A stretch of 64,000 nt of DNA, taken from NCBI RefSeq assembly GCF_001665685.1, contig NZ_LZTB01000104.1, positions 112,482 to 176,481 of the forward strand, in the 5' to 3' direction. Source of the DNA: Mycobacterium sp. 852013-50091_SCH5140682. GTDB lineage: Bacteria; Actinomycetota; Actinomycetes; Mycobacteriales; Mycobacteriaceae. Positions 44,723-53,457 of this stretch are shown in pieces (positions within the stretch are counted from its first letter, which is position 1; each line of letters starts with the position of its first letter). A program made the translations under genes and the position numbers. Under the pieces are notes generated by a model. That model searched no databases, had not been told where the DNA came from, and saw only the letters and a program-made list of their open reading frames with translations.

Positions 44723-46239
44723 TGACCAAGTTGCCGATTCGCCCACGGTCAGCATTCGACGATCTGGGGTTCGCTGGGAGCGTCGATGCATTGGTATCGC
44801 AAACCCAGCAGCTCTATCTCGCAGATGGTGTGCCGTGGGTCGTCGGTTACTCAGGCGGCAAGGATTCAACCGCCGTTCTACAGATTGTTTGGCTTGCACT
44901 GGCGGGTTTAGATCCAGGGCAACGGACCAAGCAGGTTCATGTCATCAGCACAGATACGCTCGTTGAGAATCCGGTCGTCGCAGCCTGGGTCACACATTCT
45001 CTTGAAGTGATGGGGGAAGCAGCCTCGGCTCAAGGTCTACCGATTACGCCAAACCGCCTGACACCAGCAGTAACCGACACATTTTGGGTCAACCTGATTG
45101 GCAAGGGTTATCCCGCTCCAAGACCGAAGTTCCGTTGGTGCACGGAGCGTTTGAAGATCAGGCCGTCGAACACATTCATTCGTGAGATGGTTCGTGCACA
45201 TGGCGAAGCTATTTTGGTCCTCGGCACGCGCAAGGCAGAAAGCTCTGGACGGTCAGCCCGGATGACGGCGCTCGAATCGCGCCGCGTTCGAGAACTTTTG
45301 AGCCCGAACGAATCCCTGCCAAACGCACTCGTCTACTCACCAGTCGAGAACTGGTCGAACGACGATGTTTGGACCTTCCTGATGCAGTCGCCGAATCCCT
45401 GGGGGTACTCAAATAAAGAACTCCTGACGATGTACCAGGGTGCGTCGCCGGACGGCGAGTGCCCGCTGGTCGTAGACGCCAGCACCCCGAGTTGCGGAGA
45501 CAGCCGATTCGGCTGCTGGACATGCACTCTCGTCGAGCAAGACAAGTCGATGGCGGCGATGATCCAGAACGACGAGGAGAAGGAATGGATGCTGCCGCTC
45601 CTGGACCTTCGCAACGCACTCGATGTGGCCGACGACCGGCATCTAAGAGATTTTCGCCGGATGAACGGGTCCGTTCAGCTGTTTCACGACAAGCCGATTC
45701 CTGGACCGTACACGCAGGCAGCGCGCGAGGACTGGCTCCGCCGGCTGCTGGAAGCCCAAGCGTGGATTCGCGAGAACGGTCCAGACTATGTGCGCAGGTT
45801 AGACCTTATAACCCTTGCTGAGCTAGAAGAGATCAGACGTATCTGGGTCGTCGACAAGCATGAGTTTGAAGATCACCTCCCGAGTATCTATGAGTCAGCG
45901 ATAGGAGATAGCTACCCCGGAAGGCCACTCGACGAACACCTTCCGCTTGGAGCAGACATGATCAGTGCGCTTCGAGAAGTGGCGGGTGACGATCGACTGC
46001 ACTTTGAACTGGTGCGTGAGCTGTTGGACATCGAACAGCGGCACCGAGCACAGGTCCGTCGCGCCGGATTGTTCGAATCATTGGAGAAGGCACTTCGCCG
46101 CGGCTTCTATGACGACGAAGCTGATGCGGCTGCACGAGCTCGGAAACGCAAAGCAGCCTTGGAGCGGGTTCCGGAGGAGCCTGACCCTCTCGATATAGCA
46201 GATGGTTACGTAAGGATCACGTCAGGCCCCGACGCATGA
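44719..46239 (+). CDS. dndC: DNA phosphorothioation protein DndC (PAPS-reductase-like ATP pyrophosphatase)
   Basis: A 506-residue protein; ATGATG at 44719-44724 offers two starts with GGGGG upstream. The PP-loop GYSGGKDST at about 43-51 adenylates the DNA phosphate, and cysteines in CPLV...SCGDSRFGCWTC are the likely iron-sulfur ligands. DndC receives sulfur from DndA and works with DndD and DndE. The stop overlaps the dndD start. Confidence 0.93.
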   Translation: MMTKLPIRPRSAFDDLGFAGSVDALVSQTQQLYLADGVPWVVGYSGGKDSTAVLQIVWLALAGLDPGQRTKQVHVISTDTLVENPVVAAWVTHSLEVMGEAASAQGLPITPNRLTPAVTDTFWVNLIGKGYPAPRPKFRWCTERLKIRPSNTFIREMVRAHGEAILVLGTRKAESSGRSARMTALESRRVRELLSPNESLPNALVYSPVENWSNDDVWTFLMQSPNPWGYSNKELLTMYQGASPDGECPLVVDASTPSCGDSRFGCWTCTLVEQDKSMAAMIQNDEEKEWMLPLLDLRNALDVADDRHLRDFRRMNGSVQLFHDKPIPGPYTQAAREDWLRRLLEAQAWIRENGPDYVRRLDLITLAELEEIRRIWVVDKHEFEDHLPSIYESAIGDSYPGRPLDEHLPLGADMISALREVAGDDRLHFELVRELLDIEQRHRAQVRRAGLFESLEKALRRGFYDDEADAAARARKRKAALERVPEEPDPLDIADGYVRITSGPDA

Positions 46240-48209
46240 TCCTCAATAAACTCGTACTCCACAACGTCGGAACATTCGCAGGTCGACATGAAATTGACCT
46301 GACTCCCACTTCTGCTAAGAGGCCGATCATACTGATCGGCGGACTAAACGGCGCAGGTAAGACAACCATCTTGGAGTCGATCCAGCTTGCCCTATACGGC
46401 CCATTGGCGCAAGGATCGGCACGACGAAACGGCAGCTACGACAACTACCTTCGAGGTCTCGTCCATCGCGGTGTGCCGATCAGCGAGGGTGCGGCAATCG
46501 AACTCACCTTCACGGCGCATCAGGAGGGTACCGCGCACACGTACTGGTTGCGCCGCAGCTGGAAAAGCACGGGGGCTTCGATACGTGAGCTATTGAACGT
46601 CTCGGTGGATGGAAGGCACAACCAATCGCTGACCGCGACCTGGAGCGAACATGTCGAGACGTTCTTGCCCCGAGGCATCGCTGGACTGTTTTTCTTCGAT
46701 GGTGAGCAAATCGAAGCCCTCGCAGACCTAGAACGCTCACGGCAAGTGCTCCGTTCGGCGCTCGCGGCTCTTCTGGGACTTGACCTCGTTGATCGACTTG
46801 CCACGGACTTGACGGTGCTCAAACGGCGGCATCGAAGTGCACAGCTTACTGAGAACGTACGGCGTGAGATTGAGGAGAAGAAGCAGCGCGTCACCGCTCT
46901 TCGTCAAGCCGAGGAGGCTTGCTTTGAAGATGAAGCATCTAGACGCGGCGATGTCGAGCGTTGTAAGAAGTTGTTTTTCGAGGCGACAGAGGAGTTCCGC
47001 TCCGCCGGCGGAGATCTTCTGGAAATGCGCGAATCCTCTGAAACCGTCGCGGTGCAAGCACGCATCAACTTGGCGCAGTGTGAAGACGAAATCCGTCAGG
47101 AAATGGCTGGTGCTGCACCGCTTCTGCAACTGGGAAGCCTTCTAGACCGATTGCTGGACCAGGTGAGGGTTGAGGAGGAGACCAAGCGGGCTGCTCTCGT
47201 AGTTAATGCTCTTCGCCCTCGGGATGAAGAGATACTTGGCAAGCTGAGGGCAGCGCAAGTCGAGCCTGCGACAGTCGAGGAAGTCCAGCGCTATCTGGAC
47301 GCGGATCGTGTAGAACGCGGTCTATCAGCAACGGCGGACGTTATCGTTGGGTTTGGTGGCCCCCCTGCGCTCGAGTCCCTGTTATCAACGGTCCTCCCCG
47401 ACACATTGAACCGATTGCAAGGTCTGGTTCGACGGCGTTCCCAGTTCGTGTGTGAAGTGGACGAAACGGAGCGGATGCTCGCCGCAATACCCGATCGCGA
47501 GGCGATAGCTCAGCTGCTGGCACGACGCGAGGATGCGCGGATCGCATTACATCGCGCGGAGGCGGCGCTAGAGTTGGCTAGCGAGTCACTCGAGTCTGCT
47601 CGCAACGCGACAATTAAGGCGCACGCAGCGTATGAGACAGCGCTCGACAACGCGGCTAATGAGAATCTTGTTGCAGATGACGGCAGGAGACTCGTTGACC
47701 ATGCTGATCGGGTCAGCGCAACTCTGAACCACCTACGAGTGGCCGCAACACGGCACCACCTCGGTCGTATTTCCCAGTTAGTCTTGGAGGCATTAAACGC
47801 CTTGCTGCGCAAGGACAACCTGATTGCAGATGTCCAGATCGACCCGGAGACACACTCGGTTTCATTGACAGGATCGGACGGTCATCTGTTGCCTGCGACT
47901 GATTTGTCGGCAGGTGAACGTCAGCTCTTGGCTGTCGCGCTGCTGTGGGGGTTGGCGAGAGCAGCCGGCCAGCCGCTGCCCGTCGTAATCGATACGCCGC
48001 TTGGGCGATTGGACGGTACGCACCGTAGGCACTTGCTCGAACGCTACTTTCCACGGGCGAGCCACCAGGTCGTACTGCTGTCGACTGACACAGAGATCGA
48101 CGATGAGGCGCTAAGTCGGATTGCTAAGAACGTCGGTCGCTCGTATCAGCTCGTGTTCGATTCCGCTACTAACGCAACGTCCGTCGAGAACGGTTATTTC
48201 TGGGGGTAA
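46236..48209 (+). CDS. dndD: DNA phosphorothioation protein DndD (SMC/Rad50-like ATPase)
   Basis: A 657-residue ATPase with Walker A GGLNGAGKTT at 35-44, a long coiled coil in the middle (about 190-500, rich in Glu/Arg/Leu), and C-terminal signature LSAGERQLLAVALLWGL with Walker B VVIDTPLGRLDG. ATP hydrolysis is thought to open or nick DNA for sulfur insertion. It overlaps dndC by four bases and precedes dndE by three. Confidence 0.93.
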   Translation: MILNKLVLHNVGTFAGRHEIDLTPTSAKRPIILIGGLNGAGKTTILESIQLALYGPLAQGSARRNGSYDNYLRGLVHRGVPISEGAAIELTFTAHQEGTAHTYWLRRSWKSTGASIRELLNVSVDGRHNQSLTATWSEHVETFLPRGIAGLFFFDGEQIEALADLERSRQVLRSALAALLGLDLVDRLATDLTVLKRRHRSAQLTENVRREIEEKKQRVTALRQAEEACFEDEASRRGDVERCKKLFFEATEEFRSAGGDLLEMRESSETVAVQARINLAQCEDEIRQEMAGAAPLLQLGSLLDRLLDQVRVEEETKRAALVVNALRPRDEEILGKLRAAQVEPATVEEVQRYLDADRVERGLSATADVIVGFGGPPALESLLSTVLPDTLNRLQGLVRRRSQFVCEVDETERMLAAIPDREAIAQLLARREDARIALHRAEAALELASESLESARNATIKAHAAYETALDNAANENLVADDGRRLVDHADRVSATLNHLRVAATRHHLGRISQLVLEALNALLRKDNLIADVQIDPETHSVSLTGSDGHLLPATDLSAGERQLLAVALLWGLARAAGQPLPVVIDTPLGRLDGTHRRHLLERYFPRASHQVVLLSTDTEIDDEALSRIAKNVGRSYQLVFDSATNATSVENGYFWG

Positions 48210-48212
48210 GTG

Positions 48213-48605
48213 ATGCCCGTTGACCATATCCGCGTGTCACAGACGGCACGTGACCAGTTGATTACGCTGAAACGCAGAACGGGTGTCGCACATTGGAATG
48301 TGCTGTGCCGGTGGGCGTTATGTCGATCTCTGGCGGAAGCTGCGCCGCCGCCCATCACGAAGCTAACTCTTGATAGCACGGTTGAGATGGATTGGCGGAC
48401 CTTTGGGGGCGATCACGGAGATGTTCTGTGGGCGCTGCTTCGTTTACGCTGTCACGAAGATGGACTGGATCTGGATGAAGAAACCTTGACCCAGCAGTTT
48501 CGGCTTCACCTTCACCGCGGAATCAGCTATCTCATCGGTGATCCACGTGTCACTGACGTTGCTGGCCTGGCGAGCGTGGGATTGGGCGTGCCGGCACGGC
48601 AATGA
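48213..48605 (+). CDS. dndE: DNA phosphorothioation protein DndE
   Basis: A 130-residue protein starting at ATG 48213 (a GTG lies immediately before). DHIRVSQTARDQLITLKRRTG and WNVLCRWALCRSL match the DndE family, a small helical protein that binds nicked DNA as a tetramer in related systems. Its stop overlaps the methyltransferase start. Confidence 0.9.
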   Translation: MPVDHIRVSQTARDQLITLKRRTGVAHWNVLCRWALCRSLAEAAPPPITKLTLDSTVEMDWRTFGGDHGDVLWALLRLRCHEDGLDLDEETLTQQFRLHLHRGISYLIGDPRVTDVAGLASVGLGVPARQ

Positions 48606-50050
48606 GCGTGTCCGATGTTGCTCGGTATAAGACCGCTCTGACGCGTACGGCACTCTCGCGTCCGATTGCTCGGGCAATGACTGACGGTTTGTTGGAGAGT
48701 GGCTGTGCCGTATTTGATTACGGTTGCGGTAAGGGCGACGACGTACGCCACCTGCGATCGCTTGGTTACGATGCCGACGGTTGGGATCCGACGCACCGGC
48801 CGACTGCGCCTCGCAAGGCCGCATCGATTGTGAACCTTGGGTACGTAATCAACGTGATCGAGAATCCAACCGAAAGGGTCGAAACCCTACGCACCGCTTG
48901 GGGGTTGGCGGAGCGAATTCTCATTGTCTCGGCTCGGATGGCATGGGATGCCCGCGACTTGGTTGGTCGCCCGCTGGGCGACGGGCTGCTCACCCGCTCG
49001 GGAACGTTTCAAAAGTTCTACCAGCAACCCGAACTCGCGGCTTGGATTGAAGAAGTAGTTGGAGTGCATCCTCACGCCGCTGCGCCTGGAATTTTCTATC
49101 TGTTCCGGAACGAAGCGGATGCGCAGAGATTCTTGGCTTCTCGGGTCTACACGTACCGTCCGCGCATTAGTGTTTCCCCGGAGGCGTTGTACGAGACCAA
49201 CCGCGAAGTAATGGAGCCGCTCGTCACCTTCATGAGTAAACATGCGCGCGCACCGCGGACGGGTGAACTACCCGTGGAAGTGACGGAGCCAATCCGTAAG
49301 GCGCTGGGCGGGATCGGCAGCGCCGAGCGATTGATCCGGCAAATTACCGATGCCAGCTATTGGGATCAGGTCACGGTCCAGCGTCGAGCTGAGCTGTTGA
49401 TCTACGTCGCATTGTCCAGGTTCCGACGACGCCCGCGCTTTTCGCAGTTGGACCGTGTGCTAGCGACGGATATCCGAACGCTATTCGGCACCTATCAGCA
49501 GGTATGCCTTGAAGCGGATCGCATGCTCGTAGCATGCGGTGACCAGGCGCTGCTCCTAGTGAACGCACGCAGCTCGAAGGTCGGCAAGCAAACACCAAGC
49601 GCGTTATACGTCCATCGTTCGGCCATGGGAGAAATTCCTCCGATGCTGCAGGTATACGAGGGCTGCGCCCGCGTGCTTGCCGGCACGGTCGAACACGCCA
49701 ACATGATCAAGTTGTCAGTTGTTGAGCCCCAGGTCTCCTACTTGACGTATCCGACTTTCGATAGGGATCCTCACCCGACGCTGCACTCTGCAGTCACAGT
49801 AAACCTCCGCAAGCTCAGCGTCGATTGGCGCGACTATAGCCGCAGCGAGAACCCTCCGTTGCTTCATCGGAAAGAAGAGTTCCTAGGCATTGATGATCCT
49901 AAACGCCCTCTGTACGAACGGCTTACGCGTGCAGAGATGCGGGCCGGCCTATACGGACATCCTGAGCAAATTGGAAACTTGAAGGGCTGGCAGGCGATCC
50001 TAACTTCGGCGGGCATCAGTCTTCGGGGGCATCGAATCGTCCGTCGATAG
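48602..50050 (+). CDS. Dnd-associated putative methyltransferase
   Basis: A 482-residue protein with an N-terminal SAM-binding motif VFDYGCGKGDDVRHL at about 37-51 followed by NLGYVINVIENP. This matches the methyltransferase-like family that accompanies dnd operons; its target is not established. The remainder is unassigned, with HRKEEFLGIDDPKRPLYERL near the C-terminus. Translationally coupled to dndE, so it belongs to the modification operon. Confidence 0.88.
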   Translation: MSVSDVARYKTALTRTALSRPIARAMTDGLLESGCAVFDYGCGKGDDVRHLRSLGYDADGWDPTHRPTAPRKAASIVNLGYVINVIENPTERVETLRTAWGLAERILIVSARMAWDARDLVGRPLGDGLLTRSGTFQKFYQQPELAAWIEEVVGVHPHAAAPGIFYLFRNEADAQRFLASRVYTYRPRISVSPEALYETNREVMEPLVTFMSKHARAPRTGELPVEVTEPIRKALGGIGSAERLIRQITDASYWDQVTVQRRAELLIYVALSRFRRRPRFSQLDRVLATDIRTLFGTYQQVCLEADRMLVACGDQALLLVNARSSKVGKQTPSALYVHRSAMGEIPPMLQVYEGCARVLAGTVEHANMIKLSVVEPQVSYLTYPTFDRDPHPTLHSAVTVNLRKLSVDWRDYSRSENPPLLHRKEEFLGIDDPKRPLYERLTRAEMRAGLYGHPEQIGNLKGWQAILTSAGISLRGHRIVRR

Positions 50051-50090
50051 GCGTCAGGCCACCCACCAAGACCAAGCGTATGTGGATGAA

Positions 50091-50112
50091 GAGCAGGATG
50101 ACTATCCTGCTC
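50091..50112. terminator. Bidirectional terminator between the two arms of the island
   Basis: GAGCAGGAT and ATCCTGCTC form a perfect 9-bp stem with the loop GACT. It sits 40 bases after the methyltransferase stop and overlaps the end of the convergent HNH gene. Confidence 0.7.
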
Positions 50113-51091
50113 GTTCACCGGCGGCGTAGGCGTCTTTGACATCGGACAAAGACGCACCTCGATAGTCTCGCGCAAAGCGAGGTGCGACTAACCGCACCTC
50201 TCGGAGTGGGTCGTGTTCGCGGCAGACGACAACGAGATTAGCTGGATTGGGAGCACCGTTGGCCCGGCGTGGTGCGACAGTTAATTCCTCGGAGCTGGTC
50301 CGTGCGGTACACCCAGTGAGGTCTTCGCATCGTCCTCGCACAGCCAGGAAGCGGACAACCCAGAAGGGCTGCGGCACGCTTACGATCCCAAGGATTGGAT
50401 GCTGACGTGTGCGTGGAGTCCCTTCAGTATCATAAAGCAGCGCATGATTCGACTTTGCCCGGTTGCACCAACCGCAGGCTAGCCGAAGGTTGTGAATCTC
50501 ACTACGACCGCCGGCTGAATGGGGAACCACGTGCTCTACCTCGATCCTGAGATCGGAGAGGTGGACCCCACGAGGTTTGTAGAAATCGACGAATAGTGGC
50601 GGCTGAGGGTCGACGTCAATGTCTTCCTTAAGAAATGTTGTCCTAGCCCAGTCGCTAAATGCGGCTCCGCATATCCAACACCGGGGGTTTAATTCCCACA
50701 GAGAGAGTCGGGTCTCGCGGTCGGCGGTTATACGTCGCCCGACGGCCCGTCGACGAATTTCTGTCCAAAGTAATTGCGCGAGCCCACGTGCAAGTTTAGA
50801 GCGTTCGTCCGCAGGCAGTTGACCAGCGTCGGCGGCAAGCGCACTCCTCACACGCTGGTAGAGGTGCGGATACTGTAGCTTCCCCGCGAGGTAGGGCAAC
50901 GGATCGGCCAGGCCTTCAAGGAACCATCTAGCCCATAGATAGTTGGCGTCGCCGTGGAGCAGCCAGCTCGTCTTCCCTCCGAGCGCCTCCGGTGCAACTT
51001 TGGTAGCGAGCTCACGAACCAATGATTCGTCCCAAAGTGCTGCGCTCTGTCCAACTGCGCCTTGAGTAAAACCGAGGATCGACGCATCCAC
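50102..51091 (-). CDS. HNH endonuclease, partner of DGQHR protein
   Basis: A 329-residue protein. The N-terminal half is helical and unassigned. The HNH core lies at about 145-220: zinc pair CWICG, then VEHVVPHSAGGRSEIHNLRLACGWCNRAKSNH, read as EHVVPHS, HNLRLACGWC and NRAKSNH, which gives the ββα-metal nuclease with all residues present. It starts six bases after the DGQHR gene stop, so the two are cotranscribed. It is a candidate restriction nuclease that cuts DNA according to phosphorothioate status; specificity is inferred only from context. Confidence 0.85.
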   Translation of the reverse strand: MDASILGFTQGAVGQSAALWDESLVRELATKVAPEALGGKTSWLLHGDANYLWARWFLEGLADPLPYLAGKLQYPHLYQRVRSALAADAGQLPADERSKLARGLAQLLWTEIRRRAVGRRITADRETRLSLWELNPRCWICGAAFSDWARTTFLKEDIDVDPQPPLFVDFYKPRGVHLSDLRIEVEHVVPHSAGGRSEIHNLRLACGWCNRAKSNHALLYDTEGTPRTRQHPILGIVSVPQPFWVVRFLAVRGRCEDLTGCTARTSSEELTVAPRRANGAPNPANLVVVCREHDPLREVRLVAPRFARDYRGASLSDVKDAYAAGERAG

Positions 51092-51097
51092 CGTCGT

Positions 51098-52825
51098 TCA
51101 GACCACCTTCTGATGACGAAAGGTCCGGACGTCGGGTAACTGTTGGGGATCTTTGCGATACTGGACCCAAAGATATGCCCATTGAGCTCTCGTTCCTGGT
51201 GCATCTTTCTTGATCCCGCCCAATTTCCAGTCGCGGGAGAAGTACGTTGTCTTCACTTCGTCGAGCCATTCGGCAACGTAGTCCCTTACGTCCTCAAGAG
51301 TGTCGATGCTGCGCCGGGTATCCGTGATGTATTGGAAGAAATCTGCGGCCAAGATCGTCAGCGTGATCTTGTTGAAAATGTTGGAATTTCTGGGCGATCC
51401 CCAGTAATTTCCGGCGTCCTTATCCTCGGTTGTCGCCAATCGGTCGCGGACGGCTTCCCAGAATGCAATGAATACATCCCTCCATGGACCGTCTTGCCGG
51501 CTCCAGTATTCGAACTTTTGCTGTTCGGGCGGCGCGTCTGCCACAATTCCGGATGCATCGAGATGGTTTCGTCGCCACTTATCTGCATAGTCGACCTTCT
51601 CGCCGAAAAGACGTCCACCTTTCAGTTCGCGGAAGATCTTTACAAGGGCACCCAGCACATTCCACTGCAGTAAGTCTGGGCGCCCTTCATTCGTGAGCCC
51701 TTTTTCTACAAGATCTTTGAATGGGCTATCGGGATGTCGAGTCAGATATGCAATGGCTTGAGAATCTTCAAGCGGGATACCGGCCGCTTCGAGGCGCTCG
51801 GAAACTCCGGCAAGCTCATCCGATGACAAGCTTGTAGATACTATCGTCCCTAGCAATGCGCGACCAATAGGCGTCGCCTTTTGATTCACTACTACGAATT
51901 GAAAAACATGTTCCGCCGGTGCAGACTCCATAAGCATTGACACAGGCAGCAGCCGTGCTTCTCGTTGCCTTAATTCCTGTACAATTTCGTCGGCATCGCG
52001 ACCCGATTCGATCGCGGTTTCCACTTCTGTTTGTAGAGCATCAGAATTTACGGCATACTCGGCTGCCAGTATCGCACCGCGTAGTCTGTGCTGTCCATCA
52101 ACAACAACGACTGGTTGGAGATAGGAGATCATCGCGTCTTTTGAAAAGCCAAGGAAATTATCGCCGTCGAAGTCGGAGCCGGACTCCTCGAGCAGCTGAA
52201 CCCGGGCCGCGACCTCTTCCCAGAAATCTGCGATATGCGTTTCACCGGAAAACAGCACCGAAGTTGCAGGCTGCGCGGATTCGTCGCCCTCGGGTTCTTC
52301 ATCTAGCGACAAACCGGTAGACGTCTCGACCTCGACGTCTGATCCGATGACGCCAACGTCGGGGTGATCGATGTTCGCGCGCTCCTTAAGTCTGGCCAGT
52401 TTGTCGACAGAAACCTTGGTTTGAGCGAGGTCTGGCAATCGTTGCTCGAGTGATGTGCGTACCCGGCGCAGGAGCTCTACGAGGCGCAGTTCGCGAAGGT
52501 CGTCCCATTCGATTGTCAATACGCCAGCTGATGTCTCCGCTTCTGCGTCACTTGGTTCGAACACCACTCGCGCACTGTCCCGACTTGCGCACAGCAGCGG
52601 ATTTTGGATTACGTTTTTGGGGTTACCGAAGAATGAGGCAAGTTCTTGCAGCCGTTTCGGGCTCTCTTCGCGTTGGAAGCCGATCGCCTCTGTGTTGGTT
52701 CCGAGGCGTTCTCGCTGGGGCACGCCGGACCAATGATCGATGTCAGTTGCGGGCGCCGAGAAAAGTACGAGATCGCCTGAGCTCGCGGTTTGTCGGAGCC
52801 GCACGGCCGGATACGTTCGATTCAT
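51098..52825 (-). CDS. DGQHR-domain protein, DndB-like, coupled to HNH nuclease
   Basis: A 575-residue protein carrying VVVVDGQHRLRGAILAAEY at about 223-241, the DGQHR motif shared with DndB, and FQFVVVNQKATPIGRALLG after it. An acidic low-complexity stretch (EVETSTGLSLDEEPEGDES) lies before the domain. It may read sulfur-modified DNA or compete with DndB; function is not known. It is followed at once by the HNH gene and preceded by a 158-base gap from the Dnd-associated protein 4 gene. Confidence 0.82.
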   Translation of the reverse strand: MNRTYPAVRLRQTASSGDLVLFSAPATDIDHWSGVPQRERLGTNTEAIGFQREESPKRLQELASFFGNPKNVIQNPLLCASRDSARVVFEPSDAEAETSAGVLTIEWDDLRELRLVELLRRVRTSLEQRLPDLAQTKVSVDKLARLKERANIDHPDVGVIGSDVEVETSTGLSLDEEPEGDESAQPATSVLFSGETHIADFWEEVAARVQLLEESGSDFDGDNFLGFSKDAMISYLQPVVVVDGQHRLRGAILAAEYAVNSDALQTEVETAIESGRDADEIVQELRQREARLLPVSMLMESAPAEHVFQFVVVNQKATPIGRALLGTIVSTSLSSDELAGVSERLEAAGIPLEDSQAIAYLTRHPDSPFKDLVEKGLTNEGRPDLLQWNVLGALVKIFRELKGGRLFGEKVDYADKWRRNHLDASGIVADAPPEQQKFEYWSRQDGPWRDVFIAFWEAVRDRLATTEDKDAGNYWGSPRNSNIFNKITLTILAADFFQYITDTRRSIDTLEDVRDYVAEWLDEVKTTYFSRDWKLGGIKKDAPGTRAQWAYLWVQYRKDPQQLPDVRTFRHQKVV

Positions 52826-52983
52826 GGCTGATCAATGCCTTTCCTCCGAAGCGTCGACAGTAGTCGCGACGCCGTCAATACGAAATAATTCATATGAAGC
52901 CGAGCCACTTCGGCTGCGAGCGTCCGGACAAAATCTCGAAGCTCTTGTAATTGTCTACTATGGCAAAACCTCGAGATCCGAGC

Positions 52984-53457
52984 CTAGCTCCACGTCACCC
53001 CACCAAGCAGCTCATCGACCGACAGCGGCTTCGCGCCCCGCTCGTCAGACAGAACTTCGGTCACGAGGTTGATTACGACCAGATCGACCGGTTGGCGCCT
53101 GACATTGATCTGTTCCTGGATGTACTCAAGACCGCCGTTCGCAAACTCTTCGAAGATCTTTATGCGCTCCTCCAATCGTGTGCCATCCATGATCTCGGGA
53201 TCGTCAGAAACGACATTCGCGGCGATCATGTTGATCAATGTGTCGCTGAATCCCGGAGTCGTCAGAACCTCGTACCGGATGGGGTCACCTGAGCTGGCCG
53301 TAAATGGCACTCGACGTTGCTGGTGAAACCCTATTGCTGCGGCGAATAAAAGGATGTCGCGATAGGTTGGAAACTTGGCCTCGCTCTGCATTTCCTGCAT
53401 TAGTGCTTCATGTTGCTGCGGCCGTCGCGCGCGAACTTCGCCCTGTGCGGTTGTCAC
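52984..53457 (-). CDS. Dnd system-associated protein 4 family
   Basis: A 157-residue protein. FPTYRDILLFAAAIGFHQQRRVPF and the LINMIAANVVSDD segment match the small Dnd-associated protein 4 family found in phosphorothioation islands. No catalytic motif is visible. It starts inside the stop of the DndD-like ATPase gene (four-base overlap), so they are coupled and probably form a complex. Function is unknown. Confidence 0.8.
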   Translation of the reverse strand: MTTAQGEVRARRPQQHEALMQEMQSEAKFPTYRDILLFAAAIGFHQQRRVPFTASSGDPIRYEVLTTPGFSDTLINMIAANVVSDDPEIMDGTRLEERIKIFEEFANGGLEYIQEQINVRRQPVDLVVINLVTEVLSDERGAKPLSVDELLGGVTWS

